The notes: generated by a model from the letters alone, not told the origin. 64,000 nucleotides of DNA from Chloroflexota bacterium (GCA_016202545.1 JACQON010000002.1:1-64000); one strand, 5' to 3'; positions 34,715 to 44,121 are shown, counted from the stretch's first letter. Program-made: numbers and translations.

Positions 34715-35170
34715 GTGGCTATAGAGATAATCGCTACCAACCGCAAAGCGTACCACAATTACCACATAGAAGACAGCGTGGAAGCCGGCATTGTCCTCAC
34801 CGGCACGGAGGTGAAGTCAGTCCGGGGCCACAGGGTGAGCTTGGGCGACGCCTATGTCAAACCCGAGCGCGGAGAGCTGTGGCTGGTGAACGCCCATATT
34901 GCCCGCTACGAGGCGGGCAGCTATTTGAGCCATGAGCCGACCCGCCCTCGCAAGCTCCTGCTGCACCGTGAGCAGATAGATAGCATCGTCAGCCGGGCGG
35001 CGGAGAGGGGCTTTACTTTAGTGCCGCTGAAGTTGTATATTAAAAATGGACTGGTCAAAGCAGAGATAGCCCTGGGCAAGGGCAAAAAGCTGTATGACAA
35101 GCGCGAGGCGATAGCCCGCCGCGAGACGGACAGAGAAATCGGGCGGGCTATGAAGAGAAGGAGGCTTTGA
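34715..35170 (+). CDS. smpB: SsrA-binding protein
   Basis: A 151-residue tmRNA-binding protein for trans-translation. The beta-barrel signatures NRKAYHNYHIEDSVEAGIVLTGTEVKSVR and VNAHIARYEAGSYLSHEPTRPRKLLLH are conserved, and the basic tail YDKREAIARRETDREIGRAMKRR enters the ribosomal decoding channel. It starts on GTG. The tmRNA gene begins 29 bp downstream, an informative and common pairing. Confidence 0.98.
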   Translation: MAIEIIATNRKAYHNYHIEDSVEAGIVLTGTEVKSVRGHRVSLGDAYVKPERGELWLVNAHIARYEAGSYLSHEPTRPRKLLLHREQIDSIVSRAAERGFTLVPLKLYIKNGLVKAEIALGKGKKLYDKREAIARRETDREIGRAMKRRRL

Positions 35171-35199
35171 CCAGGCGGCGATAGCCTGCCGCAACAAAC

Positions 35200-35552
35200 G
35201 GGGACGCGTGGTCTCGACAGGGGAGGTGTGCTACAGGATTGCAAGCTGAGGTGCCATCAACCTCATAAAACAGGTGGCAAAAGATAACTGGCGAACGTGA
35301 ATTCGCTTTCGCAGCCTAACAAATAGGTTGCGCGCTCGGCTTAACCTTGCTCCAACGGGTTGGACCGGGTGTCGTTAAGTTGGGGTGCCACCGTTCCAAC
35401 GCCGGTAGGGGCGGTGAAAGAAACACCGGCTGGTCTGGCTGGACTCGGTCAGCAGAGGCCGGTCAGGCGAAATTAAAGAGCTGACTAAGCTTGTAGCATG
35501 TCCTGGGTAGACTCTTCTGGACGGGGAGTTCGACTCTCCCCCGTCTCCACCA
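35200..35552 (+). ncRNA. ssrA: tmRNA (transfer-messenger RNA)
   Basis: The tRNA-like ends pair over 7 bp (GGGGACG with CGTCTCC, one G-U) and finish with A and encoded CCA. GGACGGGGAGTTCGACTCTCCCCC forms the T-arm with GTTCGA. The tag reading frame at 35290-35319 is GGC GAA CGT GAA TTC GCT TTC GCA GCC TAA, encoding GEREFAFAA, ending in the small hydrophobic residues that direct proteolysis. The tag is short and begins with Gly instead of the usual Ala. It lies directly after smpB. The 353-nt length is normal for one-piece tmRNA. Confidence 0.95.
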
Positions 35553-35564
35553 GCAACACGGATG

Positions 35565-35586
35565 AGCCTTCAAGAGGCTTATTGAT
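35565..35586 (+). terminator. Probable ssrA terminator
   Basis: AGCCT/AGGCT form a short 5-bp hairpin with a TCAAG loop, followed by TATTGAT. It starts 12 bp after the CCA end. It is weak, but no better candidate lies closer. Confidence 0.45.
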
Positions 35587-35721
35587 GATACGTATTCAAC
35601 GTCTTTTCATTATTCTACTACCAATTTACCAATAATTTGTTTATCAATAAAAAATAATCCCAAGACACACCTCATACAGAAAAGCCAAGCCAACTGATTA
35701 AGCATTGCACTAAACGTCATG

Positions 35722-35752
35722 TTGTGTAGATTATAGCAATGTTGCTATAATC
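35722..35752 (+). promoter_or_regulatory. Promoter overlapped by a perfect palindrome
   Basis: TTGTGT (35722-35727) and TATAAT (35746-35751) are 18 bp apart. The palindrome GATTATAGCAA-TG-TTGCTATAATC (35729-35752) covers the spacer and the -10 box, as an operator would. It controls the zf-TFIIB/LemA/HtpX genes that begin about 47 bp downstream. Confidence 0.65.
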
Positions 35753-35798
35753 TTAGAAGGTTTGTAATGTAGCAATTTACCGTAAGGCCCCGCTAAAG

Positions 35799-36215
35799 AT
35801 GATATGCCCTGTTTGCAAGAAAGCTATGATAGTTGTGGAACATCATCAGATTGAGCTTGATTATTGCACAAGCTGCCAAGGCGTGTGGTTTGATTCTGGC
35901 GAGCTTGAGCTATTCCTGGAATCAGCGGAACTGGAGAGCCCGAGCCTGACCATCAAGAATATACTCGATTTGCCCGAAGTGAAGCTGACACATAGGCAGC
36001 TCAAGTGTCCAGTCTGCCGTCGCGGTATGAAGGAAACAGCCATAGAGGAACCATCAATAAATATCGACATTTGCCGTCGCGGAGATGGGCTGTGGTTCGA
36101 CGGTGGCGAGCTAAACGGGCTTCTGAGACAACTGGCAAGCAAGCTCTCAACAAAGGCCAGCACTGAGCAGCGTATTATCACCTTTATCGGGGAAGTGTTT
36201 AAGGCTCCCGAGTAA
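35799..36215 (+). CDS. Double zf-TFIIB (zinc ribbon) protein
   Basis: A 138-residue protein with two zf-TFIIB-type ribbons. The first (MICPVCKKAM ... DYCTSCQGVWFDSGEL) is complete with four cysteines. The second (LKCPVCRRGM ... DICRRGDGLWFDGGEL) keeps the GVWFD-like ending but has Arg-Gly where the last CxxC cysteine should be, so it may bind metal poorly. It is the first gene of a run with lemA and a HtpX-like protease. Function of such proteins is unknown. Confidence 0.85.
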   Translation: MICPVCKKAMIVVEHHQIELDYCTSCQGVWFDSGELELFLESAELESPSLTIKNILDLPEVKLTHRQLKCPVCRRGMKETAIEEPSINIDICRRGDGLWFDGGELNGLLRQLASKLSTKASTEQRIITFIGEVFKAPE

Positions 36216-36275
36216 AGTTGTATGTCTGTTAATAAAAAGTTCAGAATAGGACTATTTTGATAGAGGAGGTCTCTT

Positions 36276-36839
36276 ATGATAGCAGTCTATATCATTATTG
36301 GCATTGTTGTGATTCTTCTGATAATGGTAATAGCAACGTATAATGGCCTGGTCAGGCTCCGCAATCAGGTGAAAAACGCTTGGGCACAGATTGACGTGCA
36401 GCTGAAGAGACGCTATGACCTTATTCCCAACCTGGTGGAAACGGTCAAAGGCTACATGAAACATGAGCGAGAAACTCTTGAAGCTGTAACCAAGGCTCGC
36501 AACCTGGCGCAACAGGCGTCGTCATCGGGAGCGGGGGAACGTGCTAAGGCTGAGGGTGAGCTGAGTTCAGCGCTGGCCAGGCTGCTAGTCGTGGTTGAGA
36601 GATATCCTGAGCTCAAAGCCAATCAGAACTTTCTAGCCCTCCAGGAGGAGCTTACTTCAACGGAGAATAAAATTAGCTTTTCCCGCCAGTACTACAATGA
36701 TTCGGCCATGAAGTATAACAACCAGACACAGATGTTTCCTTCTAACATGGTGGCCGGCATGATGGGTTTTAAGGCCAGTGAGTTTTTTGAGGTTACCGTA
36801 GCTGAGGAGAGAGCGGCACCCAAGGTAAGTTTCCCCTAA
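36276..36839 (+). CDS. LemA-family membrane protein
   Basis: A 187-residue protein with an N-terminal membrane helix (residues 3-24) and the LemA signature VKNAWAQIDVQLKRRYDLIPNLVETVKGYMKHERETLEAVTKAR. Conserved RYPELKANQNFLALQEELTSTENKIS and the ending FFEVTVAEERAAPKVSF complete the family pattern. The family forms an extracellular helical bundle and often accompanies HtpX or TPM-domain proteins; here a HtpX-like gene follows in 20 bp. GAGGAGG lies upstream of the ATG. Confidence 0.95.
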   Translation: MIAVYIIIGIVVILLIMVIATYNGLVRLRNQVKNAWAQIDVQLKRRYDLIPNLVETVKGYMKHERETLEAVTKARNLAQQASSSGAGERAKAEGELSSALARLLVVVERYPELKANQNFLALQEELTSTENKISFSRQYYNDSAMKYNNQTQMFPSNMVAGMMGFKASEFFEVTVAEERAAPKVSFP

Positions 36840-36858
36840 TTGTTAGATGGCATAAGTT

Positions 36859-38070
36859 ATGTGGGAGCAAATCAGGTCTAACCGCATCAGGTCGGCCATA
36901 CTGGTAGCTGGCATGGGGGCACTGCTACTCCTGCTCGGCTATTTTCTGGGCCTATATTTTTTTGATAGCACCACGGCGGGGCTGATAATTGCCTTAATTG
37001 TTTGGGTGATGATGCTCCTCATTGCCTACTTTCAGGGAGATGGTATCTTACTGAGTGTGGCCGGGGCGAGAAAGATTATGCGTGATGACCACCCTCGACT
37101 CTATAATATCGTCGAGGAGATGAGAATTGCCTCAGGGTTGGAGAATATGCCCGAAATATATATTATTGATGACCCGGCGCCGAATGCCTTCGCCACGGGA
37201 CGCTCACCCGACAAGGCATCTGTAGCTGCCACCTCCGGGCTTTTGCAGAAACTCAACCGTGATGAATTGCAAGGTGTCATCGGTCATGAAATAGCGCATA
37301 TTAAGAACCGGGACGTCCTGCTGATGTCACTGGCGGGTGTCATTTTAGGCACGGTTGTCATTCTAGCCTGGTATGCCACACGAATAATGTTCTATAGCGG
37401 TATGAGCGGCGGCAGGAGGAGTTCGCGTTCGGGGGGTGGACAGGGGCAGATAGTAGTCCTGGCCATAGGTATTATTTTGATGATATTGGCACCAATAGCG
37501 GCGCAGTTGCTCTATTTGGCAATTTCCAGGAAACGGGAATACCTGGCTGATGCCTCTTCCGCTCTTTATACCAGGTATCCCGAGGGGCTTGCCTCAGCAC
37601 TGGGGAAGATTGCTACCTCAACGACGCAGCTAAAGTCAGCCAACAAAGCCACAGCCCCGATGTATACGGTGAACCCGCTTCGTGAAGAAGGCAGGGCAGC
37701 CAGTGACCTTACCAGCACACATCCGCCTATATCCGAGCGCATACGCATTCTCCGGGCTATGGCTGGTGCTTCCGTGGCTGATTATGATTTGGCTTATCGA
37801 CAGGTGAAAGGAAGGACAGGTATCATACCAGTTTCAGCTTTAAATGATTCTGGGGATTTAGCACTTCGCGCGGCCTCAGCTGAGACAGAGCCGGCAGAAG
37901 AGAGCACCGAAAAAGTTAAACGCACCCGCGATACATCAGAGCTCATGTGGCGTCTGGGAAACTATAGGACTTTAGTTTGTGAGTGTGGTACTAAATTGAG
38001 AATACCTCCCACACTGAGAGCCCCCAATGTCAGGTGTCCACATTGTGGCCGGAGCAACGAACTCACCTAA
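36859..38070 (+). CDS. HtpX-like M48 membrane metalloprotease with C-terminal zinc ribbon
   Basis: A 403-residue integral membrane protease of the heat-shock HtpX family. Two N-terminal helices precede the zinc motif HEIAH (residues 143-147). Two more helices (residues 154-175 and 195-220) follow, then the third zinc ligand region EYLADASSALYTRYPEGLASAL. The C-terminus carries an unusual CECGTKLRIP ... CPHCGRSNELT zinc ribbon absent from ordinary HtpX (about 290 residues). It is last in the zf-TFIIB, lemA, htpX run and probably degrades misfolded membrane proteins. Confidence 0.92.
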   Translation: MWEQIRSNRIRSAILVAGMGALLLLLGYFLGLYFFDSTTAGLIIALIVWVMMLLIAYFQGDGILLSVAGARKIMRDDHPRLYNIVEEMRIASGLENMPEIYIIDDPAPNAFATGRSPDKASVAATSGLLQKLNRDELQGVIGHEIAHIKNRDVLLMSLAGVILGTVVILAWYATRIMFYSGMSGGRRSSRSGGGQGQIVVLAIGIILMILAPIAAQLLYLAISRKREYLADASSALYTRYPEGLASALGKIATSTTQLKSANKATAPMYTVNPLREEGRAASDLTSTHPPISERIRILRAMAGASVADYDLAYRQVKGRTGIIPVSALNDSGDLALRAASAETEPAEESTEKVKRTRDTSELMWRLGNYRTLVCECGTKLRIPPTLRAPNVRCPHCGRSNELT

Positions 38071-38098
38071 GCCCTGGCTACCATGCCCTTGACACCTT

Positions 38099-38770
38099 TC
38101 ATCCACCAGATTCCCGCGCCCGGAGGTGGCCTTTCCACCTCTCGTAGAACCAGGTTAGCGTTGCCAGGAGTGCTCCACCGGCCAGATAGCCTCCTATGAC
38201 GTCGCTTGGCCAGTGGGCGCCAAGATAGACTCGTGAGACGCCGATTGAAACCATTAACAATAGAAGACCCGCCACGGACAATATCCGCAGACTGCGTTTT
38301 CGCGCGTGGGTGGCGATGAAATAGGCAAGGGTCCCCAACACCACGGCGGCAAACAAGGCGTGTCCGCTGGGGAATCCACTCTCGCTTTCAGCTACAAACA
38401 CCAGTACCAGGTCCGGCGTAGGCCGCGGCCGATTAACAGCGACCTTAAGGGCAGAATCGACAAGGCTAACCAGACCCGCCGCCAGTACCGCGGCGCTCTC
38501 CAGCCTGCCCAGACGCCAGTAAACCAAAGCGCCGCTGCCAACAACGAGCAGTACGGCTCGCCAGCCTCCGAACAGAAGCGAAGACCATTCCATAACCGAG
38601 CGGAATAAGCCATTATCGATAGACTGCAACAGGAGCGTCAGTTCCAGGTCGCCCGGGAAGCGTGACATCCACCGCGCGTACACCGAGCCTGCCAGGGTGA
38701 GGCCAACCAGGCCTCCAATAAGAAGCAGCCTATTCCGGTTATTGCTCTTACGCATTACACTCTCCTGCAA
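38099..38770 (-). CDS. PAP2-family phosphatase, membrane
   Basis: A 223-residue integral membrane phosphatase with about six hydrophobic segments. The three acid-phosphatase motifs are KVAVNRPRP, PSGHALF and SRVYLGAHWPSDVIGG, holding the catalytic histidines. It could dephosphorylate phosphatidate, undecaprenyl pyrophosphate or a similar lipid phosphate. It faces a diacylglycerol-kinase-like gene, so lipid phosphate turnover is a reasonable guess for both. Confidence 0.93.
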   Translation of the reverse strand: MQESVMRKSNNRNRLLLIGGLVGLTLAGSVYARWMSRFPGDLELTLLLQSIDNGLFRSVMEWSSLLFGGWRAVLLVVGSGALVYWRLGRLESAAVLAAGLVSLVDSALKVAVNRPRPTPDLVLVFVAESESGFPSGHALFAAVVLGTLAYFIATHARKRSLRILSVAGLLLLMVSIGVSRVYLGAHWPSDVIGGYLAGGALLATLTWFYERWKGHLRARESGG

Positions 38771-39053
38771 CAGCAGGACATGGCTCTTTTGACCTTCTCA
38801 ATCCTCAGACGCCAACCTGTCTGGATTTATCCTTACAGTATCATCTGTTTTGCCGCATTTAGCCGGTGAACCTGGGGTGGGAATCTCCATGGCATTTCTA
38901 TTACTTCACAACCATATGACGTTTGTCAAACGAGACGAACCTCAAGATTCCAGGAAATCTGAATGTCTTATGTATCTTTCTGCTATTGACATATGCTCAG
39001 TCGCAAGGATACGATTCAATGGACGCAGGAAGGGAGGACAAGGCAGGTATCCG

Positions 39054-40052
39054 GTGCAGAGCGAATTGATTTATAACCCTCACGGAGGCCAGGTGGTACT
39101 CAGGCACGAACTTCGGGAAGTAGTTGCTTTCTTGGGTCGTCACGGGTGGACAATTACCGTACGGGAAACCAGTAAGCCAATGGAAGCAACTGAGCTGGCT
39201 CGTGAAGCTGTCCGGAGAGGCGCCAAGGTCGTTATTGCCGCCGGCGGTGATGGCACGGTCAATGAGGTAGCCAATGGGTTGTTTGGCACCGATGCCGCGC
39301 TTGGAGTACTTCCCGTGGGAACCACCAACGCGTGGGCACTGCAGATGGGTATCCCAACATTAAATCCAATGTCACCAGGGTCGAACGTGGTCAAGTTTGT
39401 CTCGAATCTACAGGAACGGATTGCTCGTCCATTGCCTGCCAACTATTACCGAAAGGTGCTGCTGGATGCGGCTCGAGTGCTGGTTGAAGGACGCATTGTT
39501 GCGGTGGATATAGGGGAGGTGTCTGGTCGCTACTTCCTAATGTGGGCGGGTATTGGCCTAGATGCCGCGACCATAAAAAGCACATCACTCAAGGGGAAAA
39601 AAGCTCTGGGTTCATGGGCTTATCTATTGCCGATATTGGAGACAGTCCGCCGGTACCCTAGCACTGACGTTTGCCTGAAGCTGGATGGCAAAGAAACAAA
39701 GGTGAGGACATCGCAAATTGTTGTCTGCAATATCCAGCTTTATGGGGGGTTCCTGGCAATTGGGGCTGAGGCTCGCGTGAATGACGGCAAGTTGGATGTA
39801 TGTGTTTTCAAGGGGGGTGGGTTTCTCACTTTTGTGCGGCACGCCCTGAAGGTGCTTTCCCATCAGCAACTGCGAGACTCGAATATGGAGTATTACCAAA
39901 GCAGCGAAATAGTCGTTGAGTCTGCCCGCCCCCTGCCAGTGCAGGTGGATGGCGAGCCTTTGACAGAAACCCCCATCACTATTCGTGCCATATCCTCAGC
40001 ATTGAAGGTCATCGTACCCAGAAATGCGCCTGAGAATTTGTTTCACCGCTAA
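39054..40052 (+). CDS. Diacylglycerol/sphingosine kinase-family protein (YegS/LCB5 type)
   Basis: A 332-residue lipid-kinase-like protein from the GTG at 39054 (SELIYNPHGGQ is the usual first strand). The ATP-site motif AAGGDGTVNEVANGL and the following VLPVGTTNAWALQMGIP are conserved. VDGEPLTETPITI forms the C-terminal acidic/DxxP region. The ORF start at 38850 adds 68 residues without family similarity. It probably phosphorylates diacylglycerol or a related lipid at the membrane surface. Confidence 0.87.
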   Translation: MQSELIYNPHGGQVVLRHELREVVAFLGRHGWTITVRETSKPMEATELAREAVRRGAKVVIAAGGDGTVNEVANGLFGTDAALGVLPVGTTNAWALQMGIPTLNPMSPGSNVVKFVSNLQERIARPLPANYYRKVLLDAARVLVEGRIVAVDIGEVSGRYFLMWAGIGLDAATIKSTSLKGKKALGSWAYLLPILETVRRYPSTDVCLKLDGKETKVRTSQIVVCNIQLYGGFLAIGAEARVNDGKLDVCVFKGGGFLTFVRHALKVLSHQQLRDSNMEYYQSSEIVVESARPLPVQVDGEPLTETPITIRAISSALKVIVPRNAPENLFHR

Positions 40053-40065
40053 TTGCCCTCCCCCG

Positions 40066-40314
40066 TTATCCACTTCTATCTTCCGCTTCTGCGTAGTCAA
40101 GAGGGTCGGGTATTCTTCTTTCCGGGACTGGGTAAACATAAATTGCCTCTACAGGACAGCTAAGCTCACAGAGGAGACAGGACTCGCAGTCTCTCGAATA
40201 GGCGATAAAGGGCTTTGCTGTTTCCTGGCTCATCCTGAGCACATCTTCGGGACAGGAATCAACACATACCCCACAGCCATTGCACAAATCAAAGTCTATT
40301 CTTCTAATCCCCAT
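40066..40314 (-). CDS. 2[4Fe-4S] ferredoxin
   Basis: An 82-residue ferredoxin with two Cx2Cx2Cx3CP motifs: LCNGCGVCVDSCPED and CESCLLCELSCPVEAI. Its ATG overlaps the 3' end of the FAD oxidoreductase gene by 11 bases, implying they work together. It is the last gene of the catabolic island, in the same place relative to the flavoprotein as the other Fd (59675) relative to its flavoprotein. Confidence 0.93.
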   Translation of the reverse strand: MGIRRIDFDLCNGCGVCVDSCPEDVLRMSQETAKPFIAYSRDCESCLLCELSCPVEAIYVYPVPERRIPDPLDYAEAEDRSG

Positions 40315-42073
40315 TATTTGACACCTCGTCCGACCGTTTCCAGTACCCTAACTCCTCCGCCCGTGCCCAAAATGGATGCAAAAATTTTTCCCTCTTTGGC
40401 CTAAACTTGTACTTTTCCAGCGGTATATTCTCGGTCCAGAGCTTCATCGTCCCTGTCCCCGGCTCCTCTTTAAGAAGGAGCCACTTTAACCAGTTTATGT
40501 TATCCGTATACGGATAGTCTTCCCTGAGGGAACCAAACCTACTCTCCTTCTGTTCAAGCGCAGATTTCAAGAACATTTCTGCGGACAATACCATGTTGCG
40601 GAGCTCATGGACCAACCTCAAATAGTGGGGGTCATAGGCACGTAAGTAAGGCATAACATCCCCTCTTATCCTCTCTACTTCGTCCAGTGCCTTCCTCATG
40701 CTATTTTCTCTTCGGAGGATGTGTACCGGGTAGGGATGGATAGCTTCCTGGAGTGTGACGAGAGCATTTTCCGGGTCTATTCCATCCTCTCTCTCCAGAG
40801 AAGCCATTGTAGAGTCCCTGAGCTCGACTATAGCTTTTGCATCGACTTCTATTTTCCCGGTGTCAGCAGCCGTTCTTGCCGCTGACCATCCGGCGATTAC
40901 GCCGGAAATGGCGGCTCGATTCAGACCGCCGCCGCACTGCAGTTTGGCAACCGCCTCTCCGCAGGCAAAAAGCCCGCGGATATTTCTCGATGCAAATTCA
41001 GGGGTTACAAATACTCCACCACCAGGATTAGGTCCTTCCGGGGTGTATTCACAGAGCTTGATAAACCTCTTCTCTTTCAGGAAACCAAGTTTCTCCCATT
41101 TTTTCGCCGCGTAGGGAATAATCCTGTATATCATATCTACTTGTTTCTCAGTGAAGTGTCTCAGGTCTAGCCAGATAGGCGGGGCATTGCCTCTCTTCGC
41201 CTCCATCGCCATAAGCGGAGAATGCCACTCCGGTGATTTTAATCTCTGGATTTCAGGATAGTTCTTGACATATTCTTCCATCTTATTGTTTAATAGGCGC
41301 GCCCCCTCGCTTAACAACAGACCGTTACCAGGCCCAACTTCCGATGTTGCTCCCCATACGTTTGACGTACTGAAGTGGAAGCCCATCATTTCAGCCCCTG
41401 CTCGGTATGCCATTGCCCATCCATCGCCGGTAGTATTTCTGTGCCCTGACGACCTTGACTTGAAGATGGTCCCCCCTGTGGCTAATACAGTAGTTTTCGA
41501 TTTAAAGATAAGGAATTCTCCTGTCCGGCAGTTTATCCCCACCGCGCCGACAATGTTACCCTCAGAGACCAGGAGGTCAGTTATCATGGTCCAGTCGATT
41601 GACCTGATGCCTATCCTTCGACCGTAACCAGTAAGGGCATCCATCATGGGAATTCCCCCTCCCTCCATCAGGATGGTATTACCGCCACGCTGGAAGATGG
41701 TTTCATACTTTCCATTGGCTCTTTTCATGAACTTCACGCCCCACTTCTCAAGGCTTTTTAGCACCTCCGGGGCAAGTCGGACAACTTCAGCCAGAGTTTC
41801 CTGGTCGGCAAGATAGTCCTTGCCTTCGGCGAAAGCCCTTAGCTTGGCATCTGGGTCATCTTCGGGGAGGATTATGCTGAAGATTCCTCCAACGAGGGCG
41901 CTGGGGCCAGTTCTTCCAGCGTGAGACTTTTCAACAAGAACCACTTCATTTATAAGGCCGCTTTCCTTCGCTGATATGGCGCAACACCATCCACCAATAC
42001 CACCGCCAATTACCAAGACATCTGACTCTACAACTTTTCCCAATTCTTCCAACTTCGGTTGCAGGGCAATCAT
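40304..42073 (-). CDS. FAD-dependent oxidoreductase, fumarate reductase/AprA superfamily
   Basis: A 589-residue flavoprotein: ESDVLVIGGGIGGWCCAISAK (dinucleotide fold), KTTVLATGG with TGDGWAMAYRAGAEMMGFHFSTSNVW, and ASRNIRGLFACGEAVAKLQCGGGLNRAAISGV near the C-terminus, where the FAD and substrate meet. C-terminal helical region matches the SdhA/AprA helix bundle. I start at the ATG at 42073 with AGGAGG upstream. It is coupled to the ferredoxin downstream. The family reduces or oxidises C-C bonds, or reduces APS; the substrate is undetermined. Confidence 0.88.
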   Translation of the reverse strand: MIALQPKLEELGKVVESDVLVIGGGIGGWCCAISAKESGLINEVVLVEKSHAGRTGPSALVGGIFSIILPEDDPDAKLRAFAEGKDYLADQETLAEVVRLAPEVLKSLEKWGVKFMKRANGKYETIFQRGGNTILMEGGGIPMMDALTGYGRRIGIRSIDWTMITDLLVSEGNIVGAVGINCRTGEFLIFKSKTTVLATGGTIFKSRSSGHRNTTGDGWAMAYRAGAEMMGFHFSTSNVWGATSEVGPGNGLLLSEGARLLNNKMEEYVKNYPEIQRLKSPEWHSPLMAMEAKRGNAPPIWLDLRHFTEKQVDMIYRIIPYAAKKWEKLGFLKEKRFIKLCEYTPEGPNPGGGVFVTPEFASRNIRGLFACGEAVAKLQCGGGLNRAAISGVIAGWSAARTAADTGKIEVDAKAIVELRDSTMASLEREDGIDPENALVTLQEAIHPYPVHILRRENSMRKALDEVERIRGDVMPYLRAYDPHYLRLVHELRNMVLSAEMFLKSALEQKESRFGSLREDYPYTDNINWLKWLLLKEEPGTGTMKLWTENIPLEKYKFRPKREKFLHPFWARAEELGYWKRSDEVSNNGD

Positions 42074-42207
42074 TATACTTCTTTCAACCTCCTTAGAGGG
42101 AAGGGCCTCGCGTGAAAGGATGCTGCCTCGCTCCTTGCGAGGGGTAGGGATAAGCAAGTAATGTCACTTCGACGTGACAAAGACCTCTCAAGTCACCTTC
42201 ATCGTGA

Positions 42208-44121
42208 CTACCCTTTCCATGACACTCTTCTTCGCCATTGCCACGCAGTCCCGAGAACAAAAACACCCAGACCAATAGCAATCGTGACATAGTTCTGGAG
42301 GAAGAATGATAAAACCAGCGCTACGGCAATCAGGGCGAACATGCCTCTTTCCGCTTGGCTAAGAGCAGTAAAATACTGTCCGCAAATCGTTACTTGCAAG
42401 ACTAATATCAAAGCAAAAGCGCTTATCACTAATAATATATCCAAAAGAAGGGGATTGGTTCCGGGCTGCAATATTAGAATGGGAGCATAAATAAATATGA
42501 ATGGCACAACAAAACCAGCACTAGCAACCTTCGATGCCTCAACTGCGGTTTTCAGGTAAGAGGCTCCGGCTAATCTCGCCCCGATAAGCGCGGCATAGGC
42601 TACCGGAGGGGTGACGAAGCCTATGTTAGCAAAATACAGGTTAAATAGGTGCACCTGGGCTACACTTAGTCCCAGTGGTATCAGGGTAGGGGCCATAACT
42701 AGTACCACCATGACATAGGCCACAAGGGTGGATACTCCCATGCCCAGGAAGATATTGGCAACTGCTGCTAAGCTGACGCCAATGAGCAGATTTCCACCAC
42801 TCAGCGACATTAACCCTACCGGCAACTTTTGAATCAGGACGGTAAACGATACCGAGCCTAATATTATCCCAACAGCAGCCATAATGGCAGCGAGGCCAGC
42901 TCCGGTAGTCGCTCCATCAATAAGGCCATCTACCCATTTCTTCAGGGAAGGGCGAGTCTCTTTCCGTAGAAAACTCAATAAAACAAGGGAAGCAATAGCC
43001 AGGACGGTGACATAGGCCACAGAGAAGCCCTGGAGCAAAAGGGCAATAATCAACACTAGGGGCAAAATAAATAGCGGCGCCCCCAATGCCATCTCTTTAA
43101 AGTCTACTTTTTCTTCATTCAGGCTGGCCAGTTTGCCCAGGGCCTTTAGCTTCATGGCCTGGAACTGCACGTAAAGACCTGCCGAAAAGTAATACAGTAT
43201 GGCCGGGATGGCTGCCATCATGATGATTTTAGTGTAGGGTATTCCGGTTATAGCTGCCATGAGAAAAGCGACTGTCCCCATTATTGGGGGCATTATTGCC
43301 CCACCGGTGGAGGCCGCCGCCTCAATGGCACCAGCCTGATATGGGGGATAGCCAGCCTTTTTCATGGCCGGTATTGTGAACGAACCGGTAAGGGCGACAT
43401 TACCCGTCGGGCTTCCAGTAACCATGCCAACGAGAGCGCTTGATACCACCGAAGTCATCGCTGGTCCACCGGCCAGCTTCTTTCCCGCCCACTTACCCAC
43501 TTCCATGAAGAAACGAATCGCTCCTGTTGTCTGGAGCAGGGCGGCGAAGACGAAGAGTAAGAAGACTACATTCGCCGAAACTCCTAAAATAGGGCCAAAT
43601 ATTCCCGATGTTCCTAGAGAGCCGATGCCCATCCTGAGGAAGAGCCTGTCTATCTCCACGGGGGGACTATGAAGAAAGCCGGGAAGAAATTGCCCCGAAT
43701 AGGCATAGGCCAGAAAAACGAGGCAGACTATGGGTATCGCTATCCCCATGGCCTGCCTGGAGGCTTCCAGGACGAGAAGGGTTATAATCATCCCCATGAC
43801 CACGACGATAAATGGAAGGTAAATGCTGCCGCTATTGTATTCCAGCCAGGGAACGCGGGGGAGCGTATAGACCACGAAGAATAAGGACATCGCCAGGTAA
43901 ATAAAGCCGAGGGCAATGCCAAGCCGAGACTCGGCCCGCCTGATAAAGACCAGAAAGAGGAGCACCAGGGCAAAAGTGAGGTGGATTACCTGATGCTGGT
44001 TAGGCCCAACAAACAATTGGAATGGGGCAATCAATTGATAGGTCACCATAGCTATCGCCACTACGGCGATAGCTATGGTGAGAATACGACGGAAAGAACC
44101 TTCTCGCTTTCTTTCATCCAC
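42208..44121 (-). CDS. TRAP transporter fused permease (TAXI type, DctQM fusion)
   Basis: A 637-residue membrane protein with about 16-18 hydrophobic segments: an N-terminal 4-helix small-subunit part and a large DctM-like part. GMVTGSPTGNVALTGSFTIPAMKKAGYPPYQAGAIEAAASTGGAIMPPIMG is the signature of the fused permeases (TIGR02123-type) that work with TAXI binding proteins. GVSTLVAYVMVVLVMAPTLI follows. It sits just downstream of three TAXI-binding-protein genes on the same strand, so it is their membrane partner. Confidence 0.93.
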   Translation of the reverse strand: MDERKREGSFRRILTIAIAVVAIAMVTYQLIAPFQLFVGPNQHQVIHLTFALVLLFLVFIRRAESRLGIALGFIYLAMSLFFVVYTLPRVPWLEYNSGSIYLPFIVVVMGMIITLLVLEASRQAMGIAIPIVCLVFLAYAYSGQFLPGFLHSPPVEIDRLFLRMGIGSLGTSGIFGPILGVSANVVFLLFVFAALLQTTGAIRFFMEVGKWAGKKLAGGPAMTSVVSSALVGMVTGSPTGNVALTGSFTIPAMKKAGYPPYQAGAIEAAASTGGAIMPPIMGTVAFLMAAITGIPYTKIIMMAAIPAILYYFSAGLYVQFQAMKLKALGKLASLNEEKVDFKEMALGAPLFILPLVLIIALLLQGFSVAYVTVLAIASLVLLSFLRKETRPSLKKWVDGLIDGATTGAGLAAIMAAVGIILGSVSFTVLIQKLPVGLMSLSGGNLLIGVSLAAVANIFLGMGVSTLVAYVMVVLVMAPTLIPLGLSVAQVHLFNLYFANIGFVTPPVAYAALIGARLAGASYLKTAVEASKVASAGFVVPFIFIYAPILILQPGTNPLLLDILLVISAFALILVLQVTICGQYFTALSQAERGMFALIAVALVLSFFLQNYVTIAIGLGVFVLGTAWQWRRRVSWKG

